A stretch of 64,000 nucleotides of DNA, taken from positions 806,001-870,000 of the forward strand of contig NZ_SNYV01000011.1 of NCBI RefSeq assembly GCF_004363245.1. The letters are read 5' to 3'. The position numbers and the translations under genes were made by a program. This document shows, in pieces, positions 34,701 to 43,014 of this stretch. The first letter of the stretch is position 1. The number at the start of each line of letters is the position of its first letter. The notes below the pieces were generated by a model. The model saw nothing but the letters and a program-made list of their open reading frames with translations. It had not been told where the DNA came from and searched no databases. Origin of the DNA: Sphingobacterium yanglingense. GTDB lineage: Bacteria; Bacteroidota; Bacteroidia; Sphingobacteriales; Sphingobacteriaceae.

Positions 34701-35237
34701 TTTTACGGAAACTGTAAATCTTCCTTCACTATCGGTTTTTACCTCTATAGCTCTCTTTTTGACAGCGACACTAGCTCCAGCAAGCACTTGACCGGAAAAG
34801 GTCTTGACTTGCCCAGAGACAGTACGTTCCTGATCACCCCGGTTATTGGATGCTGGATCGACAACTGTTATCTCTTTTTCAATCCGCTGTATAATGATGG
34901 ACTTTTTCAATATCTCGTATGAAAGATCTTGCGATGGTAAAAGAAGGGATAAACCTTCTCGTAAAGGCTTGTCTTTTAATGACACATCAATCGGCTCCGC
35001 TCCCGAAATTATCTCCGCATTACAGATCACGGTATAACCAGTCTGCTTTTTGATCTCGCGAAAGACCTGTAATAGGGACATATTCTTGCCTTTGATAGTA
35101 AGCGTCTGTGCGGATACATCCGCTCTTGCTTGCACGAGTAAGGCCAGAAGGAGAACAAGAACCATTTTCATAACAATCAGGTATTTAAAAAGTGGGCGTA
35201 CGTGTGTATACCCCAATGATACGATGTAATTTTTCAT
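31788..35237 (-). CDS. SusC-type TonB-dependent transporter with STN domain (PUL 1)
   Basis: 1149-aa outer-membrane transporter. After the signal region (LALLVQARADVSAQ) an STN signalling domain is visible (TIKGKNMSLLQVFREIKKQT to about residue 110). A carboxypeptidase-regulatory domain (TVSGQVKTFSGQVLAGASVA) and a plug (EVIVSVGYGQQTKTHLTGSV, then SPLVLVDGIERSFQNVDPND and VLKDAAAAAVYG) precede the barrel, which ends in FGTSLTF. Family knowledge: STN-containing SusC proteins signal substrate presence to a FecR-type anti-sigma factor, and one is encoded immediately upstream. This gene thus links uptake with induction of PUL 1. Confidence 0.94.
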   Translation of the reverse strand: MKNYIVSLGYTHVRPLFKYLIVMKMVLVLLLALLVQARADVSAQTLTIKGKNMSLLQVFREIKKQTGYTVICNAEIISGAEPIDVSLKDKPLREGLSLLLPSQDLSYEILKKSIIIQRIEKEITVVDPASNNRGDQERTVSGQVKTFSGQVLAGASVAVKKRAIEVKTDSEGRFTVSVKAGDKLSVSYLGYKTKEVELPLSGLLSIQLEELQSDIEEVIVSVGYGQQTKTHLTGSVAQVSSKEILKVPMFNVSQALVGKLPGVVFQQQSGQPGADGASMLVRGYGTYNNSSPLVLVDGIERSFQNVDPNDVETVSVLKDAAAAAVYGVKGAHGVILVTTKRGKNGVKPTFSYNGSVTASQNTQLPDFLNGTEYARWHNKANEMDGNKPWFSEEQIALMSNGDPSDGLENTNWQKEFLGHAAASTQHNISLHGGNENIRYFSSIGGMLQEGVVKDMRFERYNVRTNIDMNPNASWLLSLSLAGRLEDSYAPGSISYGKQALFNPISQALYMYPFLPFEYKGLPTGSSYMTLNPFAAAELSGFQEGKNALFETSGQLSYSPKYIDGLTVAFFGSFDRKYANSKSFSTPYYLNTFISESGDYSRTLSDGFLADGSLFQNSDNFSQLLARPSVRYKMEIGKHDMEGLLLFEWQRGNSNTLFASRWGFPLRDLPELSLGQVFPPTPNAGMSDQSVRAGYVGRFNYAYDSRYLVEVAFRRDGSYKFPAHSRWGFFPSVSMGWILSNEQFWKDNIGEEHFFKLRGSAGLLGQDNVNPFLYRQYFNLSSSPVIALGDQLTQKFGLNSSSSYPSVDLTWEKTRTYNIGVEAGLWNNKLSVEFDAFYKYTYDILQNIGNVYPSSLGGNFPTIENSGAVDARGMELQLRYRNHVGSLQYNISGNMSYAKNRILSIVETENIHPWQSLLGKSIGQRLVYIATGLYQSEEQLQNTPAPPGGGYKRLGDIIYKDLNGDGKLTRQDDMAVGTRPDLPELMYAFNVDLQYKGFDFSMMWQGSALNDILLSGMYDHGIPDNTIFTKAFYGNGYNSPRYLLEDSWTPEHTQARYPRLSLVPSGGNSLDSSWWIENGAFVRLKNAALGYTVPESTLRRFNIKSLRVFLAGSNLLTFAKFKYLDPESPSVHNGYYPQQRTFSFGTSLTF

Positions 35238-35365
35238 TACCTTTGATTGGTTTTAGTTAGTTAAATAAAATACGACTCTATTTTTCTAAGAACTACAACC
35301 GCCAGTCGGGGAAGGTGCAAACTTTCCCGGCTTTTTGAAATCGATTGTAAGTTCTAGCTATGCAC

Positions 35366-36532
35366 TTACTTCATAACCACAGTCCTCCTTCCTTGCATGC
35401 TATATGTGATACGTTTATCGGTTCTTTTGATAACCTCCATAACTGTATCAAAATCTTCATAGCGGGATACAGCTCCCCAAATAACAATATTCTTTATGCG
35501 GGGGCTAAGTTCAATATCGATATCATACCAACGTTCCAAACGTCGTGCTATGCTCTCTAGACTCTCATTATTAAACATAAACTCGCCATTCTTCCAAGCT
35601 AAACATTCATCCATATCGACTGTCTCCACAGATATTCCTGTGGTGGAAACCAGTGACTGTTGCCCTGGCCGTAATATTTCAGATCCTTGGCCTCTCGCTG
35701 GAGAAACCTTAACACTTCCCTCGAGTAATCCAACCCGAGAGATGCGTTCGTCTGTGTAAGAATTGATATTAAAATGGGTGCCCAGCACCTCTACTTGTTC
35801 TTTTTCGGTCTTCACAATAAAGGGCCTTTTCTTGTCAGATGCGACTTCAAAATAGCCTTCGCCCTCTAGATAGACCTCACGTCGATCGCCAACGAAGGTG
35901 ACTGGGTAAACAAGTTTTGACTCAGCATTGAGCCATACTTTGGTTCCATCAGACAATGTTACATGGTATTGTCCTCCTCTCGGAGTTCTCAACAGCAACT
36001 GGGTGCGGGCCACTAGATCTTGATCTACAACAGTGTGTCCCCCATCGTAACGAACCTCATTATCAATAACGATACCTTGATGTTCTGAACTAAGAAGAAT
36101 CTCCTCTCCATTTGCTAAAGTCAAAATTGCTTTATTATTGCCTGCTGGGATGGTGCTACTAAACTGTTCTGTATTGCTACTAGAATCACTGACAAACGGA
36201 TAAAGGATATACCCACCTATTCCCAAACAAAAAATGATAGAAGCCACTATAGCATATCTGAACCAAGGCTTACGGTGCCTATTATGGCCTTCTCCTGCTC
36301 TGATATGGGTCAATATGTGATTCAGATTATCCTCTTCGCGCCGGGCAAAATCTGCATCGAATATGTACTCGTACTCTAACAACAATTCACGAAGCCCTTC
36401 TTCGCTTTTAAGTTCGTCGGCTGTCTTTTTCAAATCTGGATATTTTGAGAACAGGTCACGTAGCTCCTCATTGTCTTCTGGAGACAATAATCCATTGATA
36501 TAGTCTTTTAATAGCGGAATAAGTTGGTTCAT
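35366..36532 (-). CDS. FecR-family anti-sigma factor
   Basis: 388-aa protein. The N-terminal cytoplasmic part (LLSPEDNEELRDLFSKYPDL) is followed by one membrane segment (about residues 92-112, AIVASIIFCLGIGGYILYPF). The periplasmic FecR domain has TLANGEEILL, GGQYHVTLSDGTKVWLNAES, VYLEGEGYFEVASDKKRPF and a C-terminal DUF4974-like part (NGEFMFNNESLESIARRLER). It would hold the sigma factor encoded upstream and release it on contact with the STN domain of the SusC encoded downstream. Order sigma, FecR, SusC, SusD is the standard trans-envelope arrangement. Confidence 0.93.
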   Translation of the reverse strand: MNQLIPLLKDYINGLLSPEDNEELRDLFSKYPDLKKTADELKSEEGLRELLLEYEYIFDADFARREEDNLNHILTHIRAGEGHNRHRKPWFRYAIVASIIFCLGIGGYILYPFVSDSSSNTEQFSSTIPAGNNKAILTLANGEEILLSSEHQGIVIDNEVRYDGGHTVVDQDLVARTQLLLRTPRGGQYHVTLSDGTKVWLNAESKLVYPVTFVGDRREVYLEGEGYFEVASDKKRPFIVKTEKEQVEVLGTHFNINSYTDERISRVGLLEGSVKVSPARGQGSEILRPGQQSLVSTTGISVETVDMDECLAWKNGEFMFNNESLESIARRLERWYDIDIELSPRIKNIVIWGAVSRYEDFDTVMEVIKRTDKRITYSMQGRRTVVMK

Positions 36533-36644
36533 AGTTTTATAATCGCATTACATTAATAGAAACACGATACAGATAGAAATCTGACGAGAAAAAGTATAAT
36601 TTTCACAACAAAGAACCTAAACAACTGTTAGTCAGAATGATATT

Positions 36645-37226
36645 TTAAGAAAAAAAGCTATACAACAAAGCACTCAGCAGTGCGGAATTGTGCAATTTGA
36701 AATGAGTACGCAGAATCGCTAGTGCACGTGAGCGATTAGCGTACACGACATCTGCACTCACCCCCAAGCGTTGACTTATCTCCTCTACAGTCAACCCTTC
36801 CAAGAAACTCATATGAAAGACTTTGCGCTGGCGCTCGGAGAGCTTTTCTACCTCTTTATAGATAGCGGCAATCAGTTCGGCATGAACCATTTTTGTATAG
36901 ACATCTACGTCTTGTGCCAAATCAAACTCGGTATTTAAGATAGACTCTAAGGGCTCTTCAAGAACAGGTTTTCTAAGGTAATTGAGACAGGCATTCTTGG
37001 TGCAGATATAGAGAAAGGCTTTTAGCTTTTCTTCATCCGAGAACAAATGTCTATTATTCCACATTTTGATAAATGAATCGGCAACGATTTCTTCCGCTGC
37101 CTCTCTAACCTTAACATACCGCATAGCAAACAACAGCAGCTTCCTGTTATACAAACGATAAACGGCAATAAGGCTTTGTTCCTTATTCTTATGCAATCCA
37201 TCAATCAAAAGAGAAGGGCTGTGCAT
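36645..37226 (-). CDS. ECF RNA polymerase sigma-70 factor
   Basis: 193-aa protein. Region 2 is visible as RLYNRKLLLFAMRYVKVREA then EIVADSFIKMWNNRHLF. Region 4 is LSERQRKVFHMSFLEGLTVE followed by EISQRLGVSADVVYANRSRA. Size and motifs match Bacteroidota ECF factors of PULs (FecI-like/Xanthan family). It lies 112 bp upstream of fecR in the same direction and most likely drives PUL 1. No promoter was defined from sequence. Confidence 0.92.
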   Translation of the reverse strand: MHSPSLLIDGLHKNKEQSLIAVYRLYNRKLLLFAMRYVKVREAAEEIVADSFIKMWNNRHLFSDEEKLKAFLYICTKNACLNYLRKPVLEEPLESILNTEFDLAQDVDVYTKMVHAELIAAIYKEVEKLSERQRKVFHMSFLEGLTVEEISQRLGVSADVVYANRSRALAILRTHFKLHNSALLSALLYSFFS

Positions 37227-37390
37227 TTGCTTTATAAATCGTTCGTTAAAAATATAGTGTTATCAAAATTTAGGGCTTCTGTCCCTAGAAGACAGGCCAA
37301 AGTAAGCAACAATTCTTGGAAAAACAATTCATATTCCTCAGAAACCTGCGAAATAAAATGGTAAAACACTATAAATAAACAAGTAGCGTC

Positions 37391-37448
37391 ATAACGACAA
37401 GTTAGCTAAAAATCCCTGAAGCTCCCCGATCCAGGCGTTTTTTTATTT
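37391..37448 (+). repeat. Partial dispersed element R7 (terminator half)
   Basis: Keeps GTTAGCTAAAAATCCCTGAA then GCTCCCCGATCCAGGCG and seven T; the promoter-like upstream half is absent. The stem has decayed (CCTG/CCAGG partly paired). No plus-strand gene ends upstream, so it is not an ordinary gene terminator. Confidence 0.55.
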
Positions 37449-37837
37449 TTCGGTCTGGCAATTTAGTTGCTTTTCTAACAAACCTCGTGTATGAAACTAT
37501 TAGCTATAATCAGTTTTGGACCTCATCAAAAAATGAGAAGATGGAAACAATAACACACACATTGGCGAAAATGACCAAGAATTATTTTCCAAAACAGCTC
37601 TTATGCTGAATACCATATTTAATGGCTAACTTCGGTAATCAATAGTGATCAACCAACGTAAACCTCCCCGCTTACATTTTTCTAAAGCCAAACGGGAATT
37701 GAATTTCAGAATATTTATGATTACCTGTTAAAATATTTTCAAAGATGAAAAACCAAGAAGAAGCGCTATCCTCCTTTGAACTAATCTACAAGCCCCATTT
37801 TATAACGTTTCAAACGGTTTGCAAAAACGTATGTAGT

Positions 37838-37876
37838 TCAAGAAGATTCCAAAAATGTAAATAGCATAAGTAATTG
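37838..37876 (+). pseudogene. 3' fragment of the small membrane-protein gene
   Basis: TTCAAGAAGATTCCAAAAAT followed by GTAAATAGCATAAGTAA aligns with the end of the gene at 9285 (ATCAAGAAGATTCCGAAAAG, then GTAGATAGCGTAATAA). It directly abuts the end of zinc-finger copy 2, just as a 5' fragment abuts copy 1 at 10513. Confidence 0.5.
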
Positions 37877-37884
37877 TCTAGCTA

Positions 37885-38604
37885 CTACTGAACCAACGAT
37901 TTCAGTCTATTCAATTTGCCTTCTAGCTGGACATTTGAATATTTCACAAATACGGTGTTGCGGCTAGTTCGCAGTGCTTTCGCAGTCTCATTAATAATGT
38001 GATGTATTAATGCTTTATCGCTTTTAATCTCTAGCAGGTATTCTATCGTCTGGATCTGTACCAGAATGTTGGATTCGGCATCGTCGGGGAGCTGCTCAGC
38101 ACCGAATTCGAGCCGGTATAATTCCCTTTCTAGATCTCGCTTGTGCTTCCTAAACTTTGCAGCTTTACCCAATCTAGCAAATACCTGAAAGGCTTCTTCT
38201 ATTAAACTGATTACTATATTTTTATCGCCTTTGTTATCGATCTGCTCTTTTATAACATCGATTTGCATCTGGAGGTTTGCAGCAGCGGCTTCGAGCCGGT
38301 CTCTCCACTCTTGGCGCACAGCGGCAGCTTGTTCCTTCCGCTTCTTTTCTTCCTCCTGAGCTTCTCTAAAAGCTTGTATAACCATCTCTGTCTTGATGGG
38401 AAGATCCCTTACCTCACTGCTACTTGTAACATGCCAGCCATCGCATGCTATACATTGATAGGATCGCACAGGTGCGTAGCCAGTGGCCTTGCGAATCTCT
38501 TCATTATTGTATCTAATGAAGTCCTCCGCTTTCTTCTCTGACTCAAAAAGGATTTTGTGACGTTGTGCCTCTGGGCAGTAATATCGACTCTTGGATGGTT
38601 TCAT
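37885..38604 (-). CDS. Zinc-finger-like plus coiled-coil protein, copy 2
   Basis: 239-aa protein differing from the product of 10526-11248 at only a handful of positions by eye (for example K for N in LLEIKSDKA, SNVQLEGK for SKAQLEGK, and a different last few residues). The CPEAQRH and CIACDGWH clusters are intact. Identity continues through the start codon into about 125 bp of upstream DNA, so the whole unit was copied. No transposase, flanking direct repeat or recombinase was seen. Both copies have intact frames, which argues for selection or very recent duplication. Confidence 0.62.
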   Translation of the reverse strand: MKPSKSRYYCPEAQRHKILFESEKKAEDFIRYNNEEIRKATGYAPVRSYQCIACDGWHVTSSSEVRDLPIKTEMVIQAFREAQEEEKKRKEQAAAVRQEWRDRLEAAAANLQMQIDVIKEQIDNKGDKNIVISLIEEAFQVFARLGKAAKFRKHKRDLERELYRLEFGAEQLPDDAESNILVQIQTIEYLLEIKSDKALIHHIINETAKALRTSRNTVFVKYSNVQLEGKLNRLKSLVQ

Positions 38605-38740
38605 AGCTCATAATCTATGGGGAAAATTAAAAACCTGCTAATGGTCTTATCTAAGATAGCCTTTAAAACATTAAACACATAAAAATGAAGTAGATATAAT
38701 AATTCATCAACAAAATCGATTATATCCGAAGTGGACACAA

Positions 38741-38783
38741 GAGAGAACTCACTGAAGCTCCCCGCTCCAGGAAGTTTTTTTGT
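38741..38783 (+). repeat. Partial dispersed element R9 (terminator half)
   Basis: Contains ACTGAAGCTCCCCGCTCCAG followed by GAAG and seven T. The promoter half is missing. It lies upstream of the zinc-finger gene start on the opposite strand and 200 bp before bioB, so it serves no upstream plus-strand gene. Confidence 0.55.
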
Positions 38784-38811
38784 GTATATCGTTTCATACA
38801 ACATTACATCT

Positions 38812-38864
38812 ATATTGTACTTGATGAGGTAAAATGATTTGCCTACCAGCTAATCGGGCTAGGC
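38812..38864 (-). pseudogene. 3' remnant of a homologue of the HNH endonuclease gene
   Basis: Aligns with 4281-4333 at all but about six of 53 positions. On the minus strand it reads SLARLAGRQIILPHQVQY against SLVRLAGKQIILPHQAQY in the intact enzyme, with conservative replacements. It is therefore the tail of a related, not identical, gene. The rest is absent. Confidence 0.6.
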
Positions 38865-38986
38865 TACCTTGGAAGTAAATATTGTACCGGACTATTCACT
38901 TTATTTAAATCGGACTACTATAGGCAACAGATAATCCATAACCTTTGTATCCTTCTTAGATTACAAAACGAATACTTGTCAAAAAT

Positions 38987-40069
38987 ATGGATAAGATGCA
39001 AAAACTGACACAAAAACAAGTCGTTGAACTGTATAACAAACCTCTTATGGAATTGCTTTACGAAGCTGCAACAGTCCATAGGCAATTTCATGATCCCAAT
39101 AAGGTACAGGTTTCAACTTTAGTATCCATAAAAACGGGAGGCTGCCCCGAAGATTGTGCGTATTGCCCTCAGGCTGCACGTTATCATACAGAGGTAAAGG
39201 CAGAAAGTTTGATGAGTGTGGAGCAGGTTAAAGCACAGGCCCTCCAAGCAAAAGCCGGAGGAAGCTCTAGGATCTGTATGGGTGCTGCATGGAGGAATGT
39301 AAAAGATGGTGCCGAATTTGACCAGGTATTGGAAATGGTCCGCACATTGAACAAGCTCGATATGGAGGTCTGCTGTACGCTAGGGATGATTACCGAAAAC
39401 CAGGCCAAACGCCTCTCGGAAGCGGGGCTATATGCTTACAACCATAACATCGACTCTTCGGAAGATTATTATGAACAAATAATTTCGACGAGAAGCTATA
39501 AGGATCGCTTACAGACTATCGATAATGTCAGAAAAACGAATATCACGGTGTGCAGCGGAGGAATTATCGGTATGGGTGAAAGTATGGAAAACCGGGCCGA
39601 TATGTTAATCACTTTGGCTTCTCTATCTCCCCACCCTGAATCTGTACCTATCAATGCACTAGTTCCTGTAGAAGGTACTCCGATGGAAGAAATGGCGCCT
39701 GTATCTATCTGGGAGATGGTGCGAATGGTGGCAACGGCACGTATTTTATTGCCCGAAACACAGGTGAGACTTTCGGCGGGCCGTACGCAAATGAGCCAGG
39801 AAGGTCAGGCTTTGTGTTTTTTTGCCGGTGCTAATTCTATTTTTGCGGGAGACAAGTTGCTAACTACACCTAACCCCGACGTAAATGAGGATATGAAAAT
39901 GTTTGAGGAATTGGGATTGATTCTACAAAAACCGTTTGAAAAACGTCCACAGCCGCAAACAATAGAAGCCGAAAATGCTTGCTTTCAAACACTGGGCGAA
40001 AAGCCAAAATGGACGAGACCGGGACACCTTATTAGGAGAAATATAGAAAAGGAAAAAGATAATAATTGA
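38987..40069 (+). CDS. bioB: Biotin synthase
   Basis: 360-aa radical SAM enzyme that inserts sulfur into dethiobiotin. The iron-sulfur cluster motif is in GGCPEDCAYCPQAARYHT (CxxxCxxC, about residues 49-66). Other hallmarks are CMGAAWRNV near 97, YNHNIDSS near 151, CSGGIIGMGE near 188, LSAGR near 260 and FAGANSIFAGDKLLTTPNP near 280. The length matches E. coli BioB plus a short tail. No other biotin gene lies nearby. The end of the gene overlaps element R8, which supplies its terminator. Confidence 0.97.
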   Translation: MDKMQKLTQKQVVELYNKPLMELLYEAATVHRQFHDPNKVQVSTLVSIKTGGCPEDCAYCPQAARYHTEVKAESLMSVEQVKAQALQAKAGGSSRICMGAAWRNVKDGAEFDQVLEMVRTLNKLDMEVCCTLGMITENQAKRLSEAGLYAYNHNIDSSEDYYEQIISTRSYKDRLQTIDNVRKTNITVCSGGIIGMGESMENRADMLITLASLSPHPESVPINALVPVEGTPMEEMAPVSIWEMVRMVATARILLPETQVRLSAGRTQMSQEGQALCFFAGANSIFAGDKLLTTPNPDVNEDMKMFEELGLILQKPFEKRPQPQTIEAENACFQTLGEKPKWTRPGHLIRRNIEKEKDNN

Positions 40070-40112
40070 TTAGTTAGAACTCCCTGAAGTTCCCCGCTTT
40101 AGGGAGTTTTTT
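40061..40112 (+). terminator. bioB terminator, dispersed element R8 (partial)
   Basis: Begins inside the last codons of bioB with AATAATTGATTAGTTA, the transcript-like core of the element. It continues into the stem CTCCCTGAAG/CTTTAGGGAG (one G-U pair) and six T. The stem has different bases from R1 but still pairs, which supports selection for the hairpin. Confidence 0.72.
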
Positions 40113-40294
40113 GGGAATATCTAATTGGGATGAATGCGCCTAAAAGACGCTAGAATGTATGTATAAGCAGTCATTATGAGGAATGAATCGGAATAGGATA
40201 GCTATATAGGTGATATGGATCTGCCTGTGGATGTAAATAGGCCATTATTACAGGACTAATCGGGATTGAGCTAGTCACTATAAAAACATTCAAA

Positions 40295-40323
40295 CACTTC
40301 AGATTGATCGTCACTCTGAAGTG
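40295..40323 (-). terminator. Hairpin after nucleoside hydrolase gene
   Basis: Perfect 9-bp arms CACTTCAGA/TCTGAAGTG around 11 bp, 20 bp past the stop of the minus-strand operon. On that strand it is followed by a T-rich stretch interrupted by GAA. It probably ends the PUL 2 transcript. Confidence 0.5.
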
Positions 40324-40342
40324 CCTGGATGCTTTATAAAAA

Positions 40343-41350
40343 TTATTTCTTACCCGTGACGAGTTCAACAAGTCTCGCTAAGGTACGGGCCTGTTTCTCC
40401 TGTGGTATGATGAGATAATGGTGATTTTGGCCTGAACGGGTAGAAAAGCGGCTATGTCCCTCCTTTTCAATTGTAATCTTTCCCGCAGCAGATAGGTCAA
40501 AATAGGCCTGATCGGGTTCAAGAGCGTACAATACAGAAGTTAAGTCCCAAGTCTGTCTATCGTAAGGCATCTTCTGGTATACCTCATATGAAATGGTCAG
40601 CGGATTTCGATCTTTATGAGGGAAATCATTTAGAATGCTTTGATGGGGGTACAACAATTTGCTTCCGACCTCAAAGCCGCTTGCTACTAACAAGGTCGGC
40701 CAGCGCTCGAAAACAACTTTTGAAGCGTGCAAATCCTGTACGACATTCCATTCAGGAAAATCGAAATCGTCATTATATAAACCTGCCATCACAGACAAAA
40801 GGCGAACCTTACGATTGACCAATTCTGTACCATTCAATGGGCTATATTCATCAGGCTCCGAATCCAATAAACGCTGCAAATTGGTCAATGGGCCTACTGC
40901 GATGAATACTACAGAACCATCTTTCTCTTTGGCCAATAACTTACGTTGCAATTTGTAGCCCTCAGGAATACTGGAGTCCAGTTTTCTTTTGGGTTTCAAA
41001 ATAGGCTTGTGATCCACTAAAGTGTCTAAAGCGACAGGCACATATCGGTACGGTTCGGGATTGACACCGTTGTAAGCAAATCCAATAGGTAAGGGTCTAA
41101 ACTTTTGATACCGGAGATAACCATCAAGGTATTCGACAACTCTTGGGTAGGATTTGCCGATGGTCACGCCCAATAATTTGATCACTTTTGAGCGGTCATA
41201 GTTGATCAACATTTGCAAAGCCAAAACATCGTCTATATCATTACCAATATCGGTATCAAAAATAACGGGGATTGGATTCGTGTCCTTTTTTTGTGCGGTC
41301 AGTATGGATCCGGAAACAAAAAAAACTAAGAATAACAAGTACTTCTTCAT
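40343..41350 (-). CDS. Secreted nucleoside hydrolase
   Basis: 335-aa protein with signal peptide (MKKYLLFLVFFVSGSILTAQ). The calcium/ribose-binding signature IFDTDIGNDIDDVLALQML (about residues 31-49) is complete (DxDxxxDD). VFIAVGPLTNLQRLL near 150 and VASGFEVGSKLL near 219 also fit the IunH/inosine-uridine hydrolase family. The enzyme splits nucleosides into base and ribose. Export and a place at the end of an operon with ribokinase and a sugar transporter indicate that it frees ribose in the periplasm. Family knowledge: RusNH plays this role in the Bacteroides rus locus. Confidence 0.9.
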   Translation of the reverse strand: MKKYLLFLVFFVSGSILTAQKKDTNPIPVIFDTDIGNDIDDVLALQMLINYDRSKVIKLLGVTIGKSYPRVVEYLDGYLRYQKFRPLPIGFAYNGVNPEPYRYVPVALDTLVDHKPILKPKRKLDSSIPEGYKLQRKLLAKEKDGSVVFIAVGPLTNLQRLLDSEPDEYSPLNGTELVNRKVRLLSVMAGLYNDDFDFPEWNVVQDLHASKVVFERWPTLLVASGFEVGSKLLYPHQSILNDFPHKDRNPLTISYEVYQKMPYDRQTWDLTSVLYALEPDQAYFDLSAAGKITIEKEGHSRFSTRSGQNHHYLIIPQEKQARTLARLVELVTGKK

Positions 41351-41355
41351 ATATT

Positions 41356-43014
41356 TCAGTTTTTATCTATTTTGTAATGTAGGCTCCTATCCTGTTGAAT
41401 ATCGTCAATATCAGTAGCTTCTAAGCGTTGCTTCTTTGGTATACTATTGACCCCTATATATCCTAAAGCTGTATATCCCCCCTGTATGTAATTTTTGTTA
41501 GCAAACCTTAATGAGGGGAGATCGCCCGCAGGATCTAATATAGATAACGCCAGTATATATTCCCCTTTTGACAAGTGTTTGTCGAGGGTGATTTTCTTTG
41601 AAATCCGGATTTCAGGTGCAGGTGTTAAGTATTTTTGCTGATCCACCTGCCAATTATCACCGGGCATCCAACTGGAAATATCGATAGCAGACAATACTTT
41701 GCCCCACACTTTGCGGCGCGTGACCGGATCCAAAAGTACGACCTCCAATGGCCAATTATAGTAAAATGGTGACGAACCTAAATTTTTGACGGTAAAGTCT
41801 AGGTGAAATTCCTTGTTGGAGACTACGGGATCATAACTCGCCCGCTCTACAAAAAATCTATAACCCAACGCCCGTTGTAGTGAATCTGCATTTCGTTTAA
41901 AATCATTATCCTCAAAATCAGCCCAAGTAATGCCGCCCAAGTGATTGCAGTGTAGATTCCGGATCTGCTCAATGGTGATATCCATATACTCTTTGTCTGC
42001 GACCACCTGTTCAAAACTCTTGAACTTCCCTAAGGATCCCCAATTCCAGGTTATTTCTCCACCGATAGGTTGAGTTTTCCATCGATCGCCTATTTTCTTC
42101 ATTTCATCATAACCTCGTACCTGCTCTTCTTTCTGCGACCAGGAATCCCAGTATATACCAAAATCGTAGTCCTTGAAGTCGTAGGCATAGCGTACCATTA
42201 CTTTTTTATGTTGAAAAGCTTTGGTAAAAGCATCGCCCAATACCTGCTCTATGCCCGGCACCCATGTACGATTGTCTACATGCTTCGGTTCATCATGCGG
42301 TGGCCAATAGGTCGATATGTTAGGATCGTGATGTTCGCCCCACTCGCCGATGATTCCCATCTCCACATAGGCGACTCGTGGATCATTATCCCAGGCTTGA
42401 CCAATCTTCTCGACCAATAACCTAACCCGCTCGGGAAAAGTGGCATCAAAATAACCACCTTCTATCGGGACGATGCTATCCTGACTCTCCACATACGCTC
42501 CCCATGAATTGGGAATCTGTTTGTAGGGTGACTTTTGCCCTGGTAGATCTTTGGGCCAGTGCCAGCCGTTCAGATCGTCTATATTATTTGGATCTTTGGC
42601 CTTTCCTCCGTGCCAGGGCTCGAGCCATACCAGATAGACCCGCGGTATAACTTTTATGTTTTCGTTTTCTACTCCTTGCCACCTGTAATTGGAGTAGGCG
42701 ATTATTTTATCTATCCCGTCCGACCTATTCTCTTCCAACATGTTCCATGGCATATATTCCTTAATTAAGGATCCATAGGGATAAGGATAATCAGCCCGAA
42801 CCTTGTCTTCTCCTTTTAGAAAGAATTCTCTCAAGCCTTTCATCGGGTTACGAAAAGCATATGGGTATTCTTCAAATGTCAGGTTGACCCGACGGGATCC
42901 GGACTGCGCATAAGCATTATTATGCGCAGCATACAAAAACAGGAATATAAAAAAAGTGCCTGTAAGAATCTGTAGGACGGCGGCCTGCCTATGTTTAATC
43001 TCTTTTATACTCAT
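41356..43014 (-). CDS. DUF4832/DUF4874 protein, copy A
   Basis: 552-aa secreted protein (LTGTFFIFLFLYAAHNNAYA leader). The N-terminal DUF4874-like part has YAFRNPMKGLREFF and IKVIPRVYLVWLEPWHGG. The central barrel has AYVEMGIIGEWGEHHDPNIS near residue 216 and QPIGGEITWNWGSLGKF near 315. The C-terminal DUF4832 beta domain has SPFYYNWPLEVVL. EWGEHH is a plausible catalytic Glu site of a glycosidase-like TIM barrel. It overlaps copy B by 20 nt. Activity is not established; a role in taking sugars or nucleosides from larger molecules is inference. Confidence 0.78.
   Translation of the reverse strand: MSIKEIKHRQAAVLQILTGTFFIFLFLYAAHNNAYAQSGSRRVNLTFEEYPYAFRNPMKGLREFFLKGEDKVRADYPYPYGSLIKEYMPWNMLEENRSDGIDKIIAYSNYRWQGVENENIKVIPRVYLVWLEPWHGGKAKDPNNIDDLNGWHWPKDLPGQKSPYKQIPNSWGAYVESQDSIVPIEGGYFDATFPERVRLLVEKIGQAWDNDPRVAYVEMGIIGEWGEHHDPNISTYWPPHDEPKHVDNRTWVPGIEQVLGDAFTKAFQHKKVMVRYAYDFKDYDFGIYWDSWSQKEEQVRGYDEMKKIGDRWKTQPIGGEITWNWGSLGKFKSFEQVVADKEYMDITIEQIRNLHCNHLGGITWADFEDNDFKRNADSLQRALGYRFFVERASYDPVVSNKEFHLDFTVKNLGSSPFYYNWPLEVVLLDPVTRRKVWGKVLSAIDISSWMPGDNWQVDQQKYLTPAPEIRISKKITLDKHLSKGEYILALSILDPAGDLPSLRFANKNYIQGGYTALGYIGVNSIPKKQRLEATDIDDIQQDRSLHYKIDKN

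Larger units (their letters stand above)
37227..37884. other. Gene-poor spacer with degenerate repeat pieces
   Basis: 658 bp between the sigma factor gene and the second zinc-finger gene. It holds the partial element R7 (37391-37448) and a 3' fragment of the small membrane-protein gene (37838-37876). A short reading frame from ATG 37745 (MKNQEEALSSFELIYKPHF) has no recognisable homologue and is probably chance. The stretch 37449-37744 shows nothing I can assign. Confidence 0.5.

Noticed and set aside
35283-35333. Hairpin with T run between SusC and FecR genes (GTCGGGGAAGG... then CCCGGCTTTTT)
   Set aside because: It points along the plus strand where no gene ends, and the stem has mismatches; too weak to call a terminator or RNA.
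8787-38783. Insertion sequence or transposon explaining the duplicated genes
   Set aside because: No transposase or integrase frame, terminal inverted repeat or target duplication was found at any copy.
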